A stretch of 64,000 bases of DNA from Mediannikoviicoccus sp037890055 (GTDB lineage Bacteria; Bacillota; Clostridia; Tissierellales; Peptoniphilaceae): assembly GCA_037890055.1 (NCBI GenBank), contig JBBKBD010000002.1; one strand, 5' to 3'. The translations under genes were made by a program, and so were the position numbers. Position 1 is the first letter of the stretch. Each line of letters begins with the position of its first letter. Shown here in pieces: positions 52,731-61,208 of this stretch. A model generated the notes under the pieces. The model was not told the DNA's origin and did no database searches. It worked only from the letters and a program-made list of their open reading frames with translations.

Positions 52731-53612
52731 CTATTCAATATTTTGTATTTGTTCTCTAATCTTTTCTATAATTGATTTTAGCTCAATGCAATTTTGTACA
52801 ATCGTCTTGTCTGGAGATTTTGATGATATTGTATTGACCTCTCTATTCATCTCCTGAACAATAAAGTCAAGCTTACGTCCCTTTGGTTCATTTGCCTTAA
52901 GGGTAAGTAAAAATTGATCAATATGTGAATTTAATCTAACTATCTCCTCGGTTATGTCGGATCTTTCTCCATATAGAGCAACCTCTAAGTAGATTCTATC
53001 CATGTCTAGTTTTAAATCTTCGTCATTTAGTTCTTGAAGCTTTTTAATTAAAGAATCTTTGTACTCATCATGGGAAGACTCTGCCAGCTCTTTTATTTCT
53101 TTTACAATTCTTTTCATCTCATCAAGTTGAGTTTTAATAATTTTGGAAATATTTTCTCCCTCTTTACTTCTCATTTGGATTAAGAGTTCAAGAGCATTTT
53201 CAACTTGTGAAAGTATAAGTTCCTTTAAATACTTTTCATCTTGCTCGCTTTCTTCAATTTGCAAAGCTCCTTCCAGTTGCATAATGTCCGAAAGTTTTAA
53301 TTTAAAGTCATGGTCCAGTGATTTTTCTAAATCTTTTACCGCTTCAATATAATTTGAAACTAAGTTGGAATCAAAATACATCTTCGAAATGTTGGATTCT
53401 TTCTTTTGACATCTTATAAAGACATCTGCACGTCCTCGGTCCAATTTTTTTCTTATGGTCTTTTTAATATCCTCTTCTAAAAAATTTAAAAAGTTAGGAT
53501 TTTTAACTTGCACATCTAAATATTTATTGTTTACAGTTTTTATTTCTACAGATACTCCATAGCTATTGTCTTCTATGGATGATCTTCCAAAACCAGTCAT
53601 TGAATATATCAT
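52731..53612 (-). CDS. yicC: YicC/YloC-family endoribonuclease
   Basis: Conserved RNase family; E. coli YicC degrades the small RNA RyhB. The 293-residue protein starts MIYSMTGFGRSS, has FIRCQKKES and LSDIMQLEG in the first half, and the C-terminal LDFIVQEMNREVNTISSKS motif. I choose the ATG at 53612: it follows AGAGGTGG, and the upstream in-frame ATG at 53636 overlaps the -10 box. It is the first gene of the long yicC-to-thiN operon and divergent from rqcH. Confidence 0.93.
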   Translation of the reverse strand: MIYSMTGFGRSSIEDNSYGVSVEIKTVNNKYLDVQVKNPNFLNFLEEDIKKTIRKKLDRGRADVFIRCQKKESNISKMYFDSNLVSNYIEAVKDLEKSLDHDFKLKLSDIMQLEGALQIEESEQDEKYLKELILSQVENALELLIQMRSKEGENISKIIKTQLDEMKRIVKEIKELAESSHDEYKDSLIKKLQELNDEDLKLDMDRIYLEVALYGERSDITEEIVRLNSHIDQFLLTLKANEPKGRKLDFIVQEMNREVNTISSKSPDKTIVQNCIELKSIIEKIREQIQNIE

Positions 53613-53634
53613 AGTCCACCTCTTCTTTCTTTTC

Positions 53635-53663
53635 ATTCTATAACAATGTCAAGGCTAATTCAA
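53635..53663 (-). promoter_or_regulatory. Promoter of the yicC-gmk-rpoZ-coaBC-priA operon
   Basis: -35 TTGAAT (53663-53658) and -10 TAGAAT (53640-53635) with 17-base spacing. The predicted transcript start near 53628 leaves a short leader of about 16 bases before the yicC ATG. Confidence 0.7.
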
Positions 53664-53718
53664 TAATATGTTACATTTTCGTAACAAATTTCTTGTATTA
53701 TTCACGAAAGTTTTACTA

Positions 53719-53727
53719 TGGTATAAT
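53719..53727 (+). promoter_or_regulatory. Extended -10 promoter of rqcH
   Basis: TGGTATAAT is a perfect -10 with TG extension, 25 bases before the rqcH ATG. The best upstream TTGTAT is too far (22 bases) for a normal -35. Confidence 0.65.
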
Positions 53728-53752
53728 TTATAAGTATAGATTGGAGGTAATT

Positions 53753-55504
53753 ATGAGTTTTGACGGAATTGTAACAAGGGCAGTAGTCAAAGAACTTAAA
53801 GATAAATTGGTCGGTGGAAAAGTAAATCGAATTAACCAACCGGAAAATAGAACTATCTTGCTACAAATTTATAATAAAAAAAATAATTACAAATTATTAT
53901 TGGACGCTTCTAGTAATCGTCCTGGGTTTTATCTTTCAAATGAAAATAAAGAAAACCCCATTAAGGCACCAAACTTCTGTATGCTTTTAAGAAAGCATTT
54001 ACAAAATGGAGTTATAGAGTCTATTGAACAAAAGGGCCTAGACAGGGTTTTGGATATAAATATATCATCAATGAATGAATTGGGAGATTTAGTTACAAAG
54101 ACTTTGACAATTGAAGTTATGGGAAAGTATTCCAATATTATTCTTAGAGAAGAGTTTAATATTTTAGATTCCATCACAAGGGTTACGGAAGATCTTTCTA
54201 GAGTGCGCCAACTTCTTCCTGGACTAAGCTACTCCTATATCGAAGATGACAAGGTGGATATTACAAACGAAAACAAACTTCCATCTGAAATAATTTCCAA
54301 TATGGAAAAAGATATTAAGATGGCAAGATTTTTCTATATGAATTATACGGGATTTTCACCTCAGATTACAGATGAAATTCTTTATGAGTCAAATGTTGAT
54401 AGAAATAAAAAAGCTATGGAGCTAAATTCTGAAGAATTAGAAAGAATTGATAATTCATTTAAGGAAACTTCAGATCGAATTCTATCACAAGATTATTTTT
54501 ATGCAACATACCGTGACGAAACCGGAAAGCTACTTGACTTTCACTGTTTAAAATTAAATTATTTAAATGTAGAACCTAAAATTGAAGATAACATGTCAAC
54601 TGCATGTGAAAATTATTTTAGCGAATCTTTTGTGTCCGACAAAGTTTCACAAAAAGTTTCCAGCCTTTCGAAGAAAGTCTCTCATCTTTTAGAAAAAGAT
54701 AGAAATAAATTAGTTAAACTTTTAGACGAAAGAGAAAAAGCTAGTGATAGAGAAAAGTATAAAGTGTATGCAGATATAATCTCTGCCAATGTTCATAGTA
54801 TGGACAGGGGACTAAAGAGCATAACGCTTCAAAATTTTTATGACCCTGAGCTTTCTAATATTGAAATTCCCCTTGATATAAAAAAATCTCCTTGGGAGAA
54901 TGCACAATTTTATTATAAAAAGTTTAGCAAGTTAAAAACTTCTGAAAATCTTTTAAAGAAACAGATTCCCCTACTAGAGGAAGATATAAAATATTTTGAG
55001 CAAGTACTAGACAGTTTGAAAAAGGTTGAAACCGATTCTGAAGTAATGGAGATTAGGTCCGAACTTGCCAGTGGTGGTTATATTAGCAAGGGCAAAACGA
55101 AAAATAAAGACAAAAATAAATCTTCAAAGCCTTCCACTCCTCATCACTTTGTAAACGAGAGGGATAAACATTTTTATGTGGGAAAAAATAATTATCAAAA
55201 TGACTACATCACTTTGAAACTTGCAAATAAAGAGGACATCTTTATCCATGTTAAAGACGTTCCTGGCTCACATGTGATTTTAAGAAATGATAACATTACA
55301 GAAGAAGATATACTCGACGGTTGCTTATTAGCCTCAAAGTACTCCTCTGTTTCAAATGAACAAAACGTTGCTGTGGATTATACGGAAAAGAAAAATGTTA
55401 GAAAGGCTAAAGGCGCAAAACCTGGTATGGTCTACTATGAAGATTTTAAAACGATTTTTGTAAATCCAAGGGAATTTAATTTTCAAATATTTAAAGAGAT
55501 TTAA
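53753..55504 (+). CDS. rqcH: Rqc2 homolog RqcH (NFACT family)
   Basis: Binds 50S subunits blocked by peptidyl-tRNA and recruits tRNA-Ala to add C-terminal alanine tails as degradation tags. From the ATG at 53753 (after TTGGAGG) the protein has 583 residues: NFACT-N domain, helix-hairpin-helix and coiled-coil middle, and C-terminal NFACT-R domain (HHFVNERDKHFYVGKNN, DIFIHVKDVPGSHVIL). The D97-R98 pair (KGLDRVLDI) matches the DR motif needed for tRNA binding in Bacillus RqcH. The longer upstream frame is promoter sequence. Convergent with smpB. Confidence 0.95.
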   Translation: MSFDGIVTRAVVKELKDKLVGGKVNRINQPENRTILLQIYNKKNNYKLLLDASSNRPGFYLSNENKENPIKAPNFCMLLRKHLQNGVIESIEQKGLDRVLDINISSMNELGDLVTKTLTIEVMGKYSNIILREEFNILDSITRVTEDLSRVRQLLPGLSYSYIEDDKVDITNENKLPSEIISNMEKDIKMARFFYMNYTGFSPQITDEILYESNVDRNKKAMELNSEELERIDNSFKETSDRILSQDYFYATYRDETGKLLDFHCLKLNYLNVEPKIEDNMSTACENYFSESFVSDKVSQKVSSLSKKVSHLLEKDRNKLVKLLDEREKASDREKYKVYADIISANVHSMDRGLKSITLQNFYDPELSNIEIPLDIKKSPWENAQFYYKKFSKLKTSENLLKKQIPLLEEDIKYFEQVLDSLKKVETDSEVMEIRSELASGGYISKGKTKNKDKNKSSKPSTPHHFVNERDKHFYVGKNNYQNDYITLKLANKEDIFIHVKDVPGSHVILRNDNITEEDILDGCLLASKYSSVSNEQNVAVDYTEKKNVRKAKGAKPGMVYYEDFKTIFVNPREFNFQIFKEI

Positions 55505-55527
55505 ACCTCCTTTCTCAAGGAGGTTTT
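55502..55527. terminator. Bidirectional terminator between rqcH and smpB
   Basis: A ten-base stem (AAACCTCCTT / AAGGAGGTTT, four-base loop) starts in the rqcH stop codon and is followed by TTTTCTTTAT on the plus strand. It can serve both convergent transcripts; on the minus strand the tail is shorter. Confidence 0.85.
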
Positions 55528-55529
55528 CT

Positions 55530-55976
55530 TTATCTTCTTCTCAACGCTTGTTGTATTCTTCTGTCAGAATCTCTCTTTGCAATTGTATCTCTCTTGTCGT
55601 GAAGTTTTTTACCTTTCGCAAGACCAATCTTCACTTTGACAAGTCCATTTTTTAAATATACGGATAATGGGATTATTGTATATCCCTTTTCTTTAGTTGC
55701 ACCAATAAGTTTATTTATCTCTCGTCTATGAAGAAGTAACTTTCTTATTCGTAATGGATCCACATTATTTCTATTTCCCTGTTCATAGGGACTAATATGC
55801 ATTCCATAAATGAAGACTTCTCCATTTCTAATTTGGCAAAAGGCTTCAGTTACAGATGCCTTGCCAAGTCTTAAGGACTTTACCTCTGTGCCCTTAAGAG
55901 CTATTCCCGCTTCATACTCCTGCTCTATAAAATATTCATGTCTTGCCTTCTTATTATTCGTTAGTATTTTTGCCAT
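55530..55976 (-). CDS. smpB: tmRNA-binding protein SmpB
   Basis: Delivers tmRNA to ribosomes stalled on broken mRNA. Motifs are NKKARHEYFIEQEYEAGIAL, LKGTEVKSLR, EVFIYGMHISPYEQGN, and a basic C-terminal tail (KKLHDKRDTIAKRDSD) that enters the mRNA channel. I use the ATG at 55976 after GGTGAT, giving 148 residues; it lies inside the end of rnr. The tmRNA gene ssrA, often nearby, is not visible in the window. Confidence 0.96.
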   Translation of the reverse strand: MAKILTNNKKARHEYFIEQEYEAGIALKGTEVKSLRLGKASVTEAFCQIRNGEVFIYGMHISPYEQGNRNNVDPLRIRKLLLHRREINKLIGATKEKGYTIIPLSVYLKNGLVKVKIGLAKGKKLHDKRDTIAKRDSDRRIQQALRRR

Positions 55977-58086
55977 CTTTATCACCATTTACAAATTTAA
56001 AATCAATCTGTCTCTTAATACTGCTTGCATCAATTACTTGTACTCGAACCTTTTGTCCTAAATTATATATTCTATTTCTTGTTTCTCCAACCACAATAAA
56101 GGCTTCTTCATTAAAATTATAATAATCATCGGTCATGTTTACAAAGGACACCAGCCCTTCAACTCCATTGTCAAGTCTTACAAATATACCAAACTTAGTA
56201 AGGCCAGATATTACACCGTCAAATCTCTTTCCGATGTTGTCCTCCATATACTCTGCCATTTTCATATTTACAACTTCACGTTCAGCGTCTTCAGCTCTTC
56301 TCTCAGTCATTGAGCAGTGCTTACTCACATCGTGTAAAAACTTCATATACTCATTCATATTATTTGTATTCTTTTTATTTCTCAAAAAGTTTTTTAGGAT
56401 TCTATGAATAAATAGGTCTGGATACCTTCTAATAGGAGAAGTGAAGTGGGTATAGAACATGCTTGCTAAACCAAAATGCGGCTGTGGATCTGGGGAGTAC
56501 TCCGCCTTTGACATGGATCTTAAAAGCATCATTGAAATAAGCGGCTCTTCCGGCTTTCCCTTAACTTCGTTTATTATTGACTCATAGTCCTTTGGATGAA
56601 TGTCCTGACCTTTAATGGAGTAACCAAATTTTTTAATCATTTTTCTTAGTTCTTCCACCTTCATTTCAGAAGGATCTTCGTGAATTCTATATATAAAGGG
56701 CTCTTCCATAAATCCAAAGTGACTTCCTACAGTTTCGTTTGTCACAATCATAAACTCTTCAATAATTCTATTTGCAACCCTTCTTTCTTCCTGTACAATG
56801 TCTATTGGCTTTCCGTCATGTCCAAGAATTATTTCTGGATCAGTGAAGTTGAAATCTATACTTCCCCTTCTCTCTCTTTTTTCTTTCAAAATTTCAAAAA
56901 GCTCATTCATCATTAAAAGTTTTTCCTTTAATGATTCATCTTCATATATATCTTGTTTTCCTTCAATTATATCTGAAACATTGGTATAGATTAGTCTGTA
57001 ATCAGAGTTTATAACAGATTCATAAAACTTGTAATCAACTACCTTTCCCCTCTTGTTAATTTCCATTTTTACAGTCATGGAAAGTCTATCCACTCCTGGG
57101 TTTAAACTACAAATACCATTGGACAATTCCTTTGGTAGCATTGGAATAACTCTGTCTAATAAATAAACTGAGTTTCCTCTTCTATAGGCCTCTTTGTCCA
57201 GTGCAGAGCCTTTAGCCACATAGTGAGCAACATCCGCAATATGAACATAGAGCAAATAGTTATCATCCTTTTTATCAATCGATATGGCATCATCAAAATC
57301 TTTTGCAGTAGCCCCATCAATTGTAACTGTGAAGAGATCTCTAAAGTCAGTTCTCTCTTCAACTTCTTTAGGGTCCACTTCCGTTTCAATTTCCCTCGCC
57401 CTGTCTTGCACTTTTTTAGAAAATTCAAAGGGTAAATCAAATTCCATTACGATGGATGTAATATCCACACCTTTTTCATTTATGTTTCCAATTATATTTG
57501 TCACTATGGCTTCTGGATTCTTTCCCTTAGGTTTCCTATCCTTTATCTTTGCAACAACCTTGTCATTGGTCTTGGCACCATTACGGTCACCCTTGCTAAT
57601 GAATAGGTCAAAGCCATATCTAGTGTCGTCTGGAACTACAAAGCCAAAGTTCTTGCCTTGAATATAGGTTCCTATTATTGGTCTTTTATTCTTTTCTATT
57701 ATCTTTACAACTTCGCCTTCTGCTTTTTTGTCCGTTTCAGCTTTTTTAGTAACCTTTACTAACACCTTGTCCTGGTGCCATGCTCCTCTTAAATCATCCC
57801 TTGGAATGAAAACGTCATCTATAATGCCATGTTCTTCTATAAAGTATGCAAAGCCCGCCTTGTTACCTTCAAGAACACCTCTAAATAGATTTTCACTTGC
57901 AGGAAGCATATACTTGCCCTTTGCTGTAGTTATAAGCAAGCCCTCTTTTTCGAGAACATTTAAAACATTTACAAAGTCCCTTCTTCCCTTAGGCTCTATA
58001 TTAAAAATCATACATAGCTCTTCAGAAGTTCTTGGCATGTAGTCCTCTGATGAAATATATTCTAATATTTTTTCTTTTATTCTCAT
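55954..58086 (-). CDS. rnr: Ribonuclease R
   Basis: 3'-to-5' exoribonuclease that degrades structured RNA and, with SmpB-tmRNA, non-stop mRNA. Layout: N-terminal winged helix (about 1-65), cold-shock OB folds, the RNB catalytic domain with TIDGATAKDFDDAISI (metal aspartates) and the later HFTSPIRRYPDL, and a C-terminal S1 domain (about 625-700). The 710 residues are normal; the lysine-rich tail is short. AGGAGG precedes the ATG. smpB follows in overlap, as in many Firmicutes. Confidence 0.97.
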   Translation of the reverse strand: MRIKEKILEYISSEDYMPRTSEELCMIFNIEPKGRRDFVNVLNVLEKEGLLITTAKGKYMLPASENLFRGVLEGNKAGFAYFIEEHGIIDDVFIPRDDLRGAWHQDKVLVKVTKKAETDKKAEGEVVKIIEKNKRPIIGTYIQGKNFGFVVPDDTRYGFDLFISKGDRNGAKTNDKVVAKIKDRKPKGKNPEAIVTNIIGNINEKGVDITSIVMEFDLPFEFSKKVQDRAREIETEVDPKEVEERTDFRDLFTVTIDGATAKDFDDAISIDKKDDNYLLYVHIADVAHYVAKGSALDKEAYRRGNSVYLLDRVIPMLPKELSNGICSLNPGVDRLSMTVKMEINKRGKVVDYKFYESVINSDYRLIYTNVSDIIEGKQDIYEDESLKEKLLMMNELFEILKEKRERRGSIDFNFTDPEIILGHDGKPIDIVQEERRVANRIIEEFMIVTNETVGSHFGFMEEPFIYRIHEDPSEMKVEELRKMIKKFGYSIKGQDIHPKDYESIINEVKGKPEEPLISMMLLRSMSKAEYSPDPQPHFGLASMFYTHFTSPIRRYPDLFIHRILKNFLRNKKNTNNMNEYMKFLHDVSKHCSMTERRAEDAEREVVNMKMAEYMEDNIGKRFDGVISGLTKFGIFVRLDNGVEGLVSFVNMTDDYYNFNEEAFIVVGETRNRIYNLGQKVRVQVIDASSIKRQIDFKFVNGDKDGKNTNE

Positions 58087-58116
58087 TTCTACCTCCTGCT
58101 TTCACTCTTTATATCC

Positions 58117-58125
58117 ATTATACCA
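58117..58125 (-). promoter_or_regulatory. Extended -10 promoter of rnr-smpB
   Basis: TGGTATAAT on the minus strand is a perfect extended -10, 31 bases before the rnr ATG. No clear -35 is seen. Confidence 0.65.
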
Positions 58126-58149
58126 AATCATATAAAATATCATCGTTAA

Positions 58150-58181
58150 AAATAAAATAACAGCATTTAAGCTGTTATTTT
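58150..58181 (-). terminator. Terminator at the end of modC
   Basis: An 11-base perfect stem (AAAATAACAGC / GCTGTTATTTT, six-base loop) overlaps the last modC codons; the stop codon is in the loop. TTTTATTTTT follows on the minus strand. Confidence 0.85.
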
Positions 58182-58787
58182 ACCTTTATCGATGTGAATT
58201 ATACTATCTGCTAAAAAGTTGGCTTCATCATTATCATGGGTGATAATTAAAACCGGTATATTTAAACTCTTTATTAATTCACTAAAGCTTGGATATAATT
58301 TTTCTTTTAGTTCAGCGTCCAGGGCACTAAATGGTTCGTCCATTAGTAAAACCTTAGGCTTTGTTACTAAAGTTCTTAAAAGTGCAACCCTTTGTTTCTC
58401 ACCGCCAGATATATCGGAAGGATATCTCTTAAGTAAATCTCTAAGTCCTAATACATCCAGAAGGTCTTCATAAAGCTCCCTATCCTTCATTGCAAATTTA
58501 ATATTTTTCTCAACGCTTAGATGTGGAAAAAGTCCATAGTTTTGAAACATGTAACCTAAGTTTCTCTTTCTTGATGGGAGATAGATATTTTTTTCCGTTG
58601 ACTCTAAAATAGTATCTCCATTGGATATTTCTGCTCTATCTGCTTTAACAAGTCCAGCAATTATATTTAATATGGTTGTCTTTCCACTTCCCGAAGCACC
58701 TTGAATTGCTAGAACTTCTTTATCGATATGAAATTTTAAATCCAATTTAAATAACTCTAATTGTTTTTCAATGTCAACAGAAAGCAT
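58167..58787 (-). CDS. modC: Molybdate ABC transporter ATP-binding protein ModC
   Basis: Energises molybdate (or tungstate) import. Walker A GASGSGKTT, signature SGGEKQRVALLRTL, Walker B VLLMDEPFSALD and the H-loop ITHD are intact. I place the start at the ATG at 58787, which overlaps the modB stop as TGATG and follows AAGGAAGG; an upstream GTG lacks a site. At 206 residues it lacks the C-terminal MOP regulatory domain of the E. coli-type 350-residue ModC, so feedback through that domain is absent. Confidence 0.93.
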   Translation of the reverse strand: MLSVDIEKQLELFKLDLKFHIDKEVLAIQGASGSGKTTILNIIAGLVKADRAEISNGDTILESTEKNIYLPSRKRNLGYMFQNYGLFPHLSVEKNIKFAMKDRELYEDLLDVLGLRDLLKRYPSDISGGEKQRVALLRTLVTKPKVLLMDEPFSALDAELKEKLYPSFSELIKSLNIPVLIITHDNDEANFLADSIIHIDKGKITA

Positions 58788-59461
58788 CAATTTACCTTCC
58801 TTTTCTTTATCCACTTGTTTAGTAGATATATATTTATAAAGCTAAAGCCTATTACGATTGCCATTAGTAGATTTGCCTTTTGTCTATTATTTGACTCAAC
58901 CGCATAAAAGATGGCAAGTGGTATAGTCTCAGTTTTTCCTGGAATATTACCAGCCACCATTAAAGTTGCGCCAAATTCCCCTATGGCCCTTGAAAAGCTC
59001 AGTACAATTCCACTTACAATTCCTGGAAGAGCTAAGGGTATGGTTACTTTTGTGAAAATTTCAAACTCAGACTTACCCAAAGTTCTTGCCACGTTCTCAT
59101 AAACCGGATCAGTACTTAGAAAAGATGATTTTATACTTTGATACATAAGTGGTAGTGATACAACCACCGCCGCAATACATCCAGCTACCCATGTGAAGAT
59201 TACATTTATATCAAATGCATTGTAGAGAATTTTTCCTATTGGTCCCTTCCTGCTAAATAAAAGTAGTAGGATATAACCCATTATGGTAGGTGGCAATGTC
59301 ATTGGTAGCGTTAGTATAACTTCCAGGCCGTCCTTAAATAAAAATTCGTGTTTAGTGAATACATACGCCAATATCAAACCTAAAATAAGCGTTATAAAAG
59401 TAGAAATAACAGCAATTTTAAATGATAGCATTATTGGCGCCATGATTTCAGCTTTATTCAT
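58787..59461 (-). CDS. modB: Molybdate ABC transporter permease ModB
   Basis: Membrane channel subunit of 224 residues with about five or six membrane segments. The cytoplasmic coupling region ENVARTLGKSEFEIFTKVTIP (EAA-like) and REFGATLMVAGNIPG-type sequence (here AIGEFGATLMVAGNI) are the ModB hallmark. It overlaps modA by 8 bases and modC by one base. Confidence 0.94.
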   Translation of the reverse strand: MNKAEIMAPIMLSFKIAVISTFITLILGLILAYVFTKHEFLFKDGLEVILTLPMTLPPTIMGYILLLLFSRKGPIGKILYNAFDINVIFTWVAGCIAAVVVSLPLMYQSIKSSFLSTDPVYENVARTLGKSEFEIFTKVTIPLALPGIVSGIVLSFSRAIGEFGATLMVAGNIPGKTETIPLAIFYAVESNNRQKANLLMAIVIGFSFINIYLLNKWIKKRKVN

Positions 59462-60281
59462 TTATTTCAAATCCATACTTTGTAAGTATATCTTTAGCTT
59501 CACTTTCTTTTAAGAAATCTAAAAACTTTTGTGCAAGTTCTTGGTTCTTTGTAGATTTTACAATTCCACCAGGATATACTATTGGGTCATGTACATCATC
59601 TTTAACTTCTTCAGCTATTTCAACATTGTCGTCTATAACAGCATCTGACTTATATACAAAACCTGATTCACATTCACCTGTAGACACATATGCAAGTACC
59701 GCCCTAACATCCTTTGCGAATACAAATTTTTCTTGACCACTTTCCCATAAATTTAAACTTTCCAAACTTTGTTTTGCATATTGTCCTGCAGGAACTACAT
59801 CTGGTTGCCCAATTGCAATCTTGTTTGACTTTTCAATAAAGTTCTCCATATTGATATCTTCATTAGCTTCTTTGTTCTTAATAAGTACAAGTTTGTTTTT
59901 TAATAGAGGAAATATGGATTCCTTAACCATTAAATCTTTTTCGTCAACTGCATTCATCTTTGCTTCACTGGCAGAGATAAATACATCTATTCCACCGTCT
60001 TCTTCAATTTGTTTTTGAAGAGTTCCACTTGCCGCATAGGTAAAGTTCAATGTGCAATTTTCTTTTTCTTCAAATATCGGTTTAATTTCATTCATTGCGT
60101 CAGTTAAACTTGCCGCAGCACCTACTAAAATTTCTCCTCCAGAAGTTTGTTCAGTTTCCTTTGAAGCGTCTTCAACTTTGTCCTTTACCGTTTCTTCAAC
60201 ATTTCCCCTATTACATGAAGCAGTAAATATTAAAACGGATAAACATAATGTGAATAAAAGTATTTTTTTAATATTTTTCAT
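59454..60281 (-). CDS. modA: Molybdate-binding lipoprotein ModA
   Basis: Extracellular binding protein of the molybdate importer. A signal peptide ends in the lipobox FTASC with C23 as the lipid anchor. The oxyanion-binding segments VGAAASLTDAMNEI and TYAASGTLQKQIEEDGGIDV and the C-terminal STGECESGFVYKSDA match ModA. Length 275 is normal. Tungstate binding cannot be excluded. No molybdoenzyme or cofactor gene is in the window. Confidence 0.94.
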   Translation of the reverse strand: MKNIKKILLFTLCLSVLIFTASCNRGNVEETVKDKVEDASKETEQTSGGEILVGAAASLTDAMNEIKPIFEEKENCTLNFTYAASGTLQKQIEEDGGIDVFISASEAKMNAVDEKDLMVKESIFPLLKNKLVLIKNKEANEDINMENFIEKSNKIAIGQPDVVPAGQYAKQSLESLNLWESGQEKFVFAKDVRAVLAYVSTGECESGFVYKSDAVIDDNVEIAEEVKDDVHDPIVYPGGIVKSTKNQELAQKFLDFLKESEAKDILTKYGFEINE

Positions 60282-60282
60282 T

Positions 60283-61206
60283 TTAATCCCTTCCTATTAT
60301 TTTTAAATATCGTTCATCTTTCCTGTAGCTCTTAAAATCTTCATCTACTTTTAAATAATCTTTTAGCTTCGGGTTTTCTATAACTGCATTTTTCAAATCG
60401 TTAAAGCTCTTCTCCTCTTCTCCAACCTTTAAATATACACAAGCTCTGTTGTAATAAAGATTGTAGGTATTTTCAGCATATGAAATTCCTTCAGTGAGTA
60501 TTTCTAAACTCTCCATAAACTTTTTCTGCTTGATATACAGTGCGGATATGTTTAGATAAATATCTTGATATTCTGGATTTAATTCAGAAGCCCTATAATA
60601 ATATTCAAGCGCCTTATTTTCATCATTTAATCTTTCATATGCTATTCCAAGATTAAATGTAGATCTAAAGTAATCAGGATTTATTTCAACTGATTTTTCA
60701 AAATATTTTAGAGCCTCTCCATAGTTTTTTTGCATCTCAAGAATACTTCCCAAGTTATTATAAGCCATATAATCCTTGGGAAATTTTTCAATCGTCTTTT
60801 TATAATAGCAAATAGCTTTGTCTGTAAATCCATAACGGTCATATAAATCTGCAAGAAAGAAATAACCTTCTCTAAAGTTATCGTCTATAGCTATGGATTT
60901 TTTATAATATTTTTCAGCTAAATAAAATTCGTCTAAAAAGTCATACATAACCCCTATGCCATAAAATGCCTGAAGAATCTCGCCAAATCTCTCAATTATG
61001 ACATTATAAACTTTTATTGCATTGTAATAGTTTTTCACCTCATAATATATTTGAGCCTTGTCGAGATATATTTCAATATATTTTTCTTCAGTATTTTCAA
61101 ACCTTAAAGCCTTATTAAGTGCTTCAACAGATTTTTTGTATTCACCGTTTAAATAGAAATTTTGCGCTAATTTAATATAATTATCGCTTCTTCTATATCT
61201 ATTCAT
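60283..61206 (-). CDS. Tetratricopeptide-repeat protein
   Basis: The 307-residue protein is almost entirely TPR repeats (roughly seven to eight units between residues 10 and 270), with recurring signatures such as AYNNLGSILEMQKNYGEALK and STFNLGIAYERLNDENKAL. No signal peptide or membrane segment is visible, so it is probably a cytoplasmic scaffold. The binding partner is unknown. It lies 2 bases after the nitroreductase and 1 base before modA; a good Shine-Dalgarno sequence is lacking, so it likely depends on coupling. Confidence 0.85.
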   Translation of the reverse strand: MNRYRRSDNYIKLAQNFYLNGEYKKSVEALNKALRFENTEEKYIEIYLDKAQIYYEVKNYYNAIKVYNVIIERFGEILQAFYGIGVMYDFLDEFYLAEKYYKKSIAIDDNFREGYFFLADLYDRYGFTDKAICYYKKTIEKFPKDYMAYNNLGSILEMQKNYGEALKYFEKSVEINPDYFRSTFNLGIAYERLNDENKALEYYYRASELNPEYQDIYLNISALYIKQKKFMESLEILTEGISYAENTYNLYYNRACVYLKVGEEEKSFNDLKNAVIENPKLKDYLKVDEDFKSYRKDERYLKIIGRD

Positions 61207-61208
61207 TT

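Noticed and set aside
53693..53752. Longer N-terminus of RqcH
   Set aside because: The extra 20 codons span the extended -10 promoter and ribosome site; family members begin with MSFDG-like sequence.
57156..57440. 94-residue minus-strand frame inside rnr
   Set aside because: Lies wholly within rnr in another frame on the same strand; no independent start signal and Lys/Arg-rich nonsense composition.
55977..58166. Search for tmRNA (ssrA) near smpB and rnr
   Set aside because: The space is filled by rnr coding sequence and an 80-base promoter gap; no tRNA-like ends are seen.
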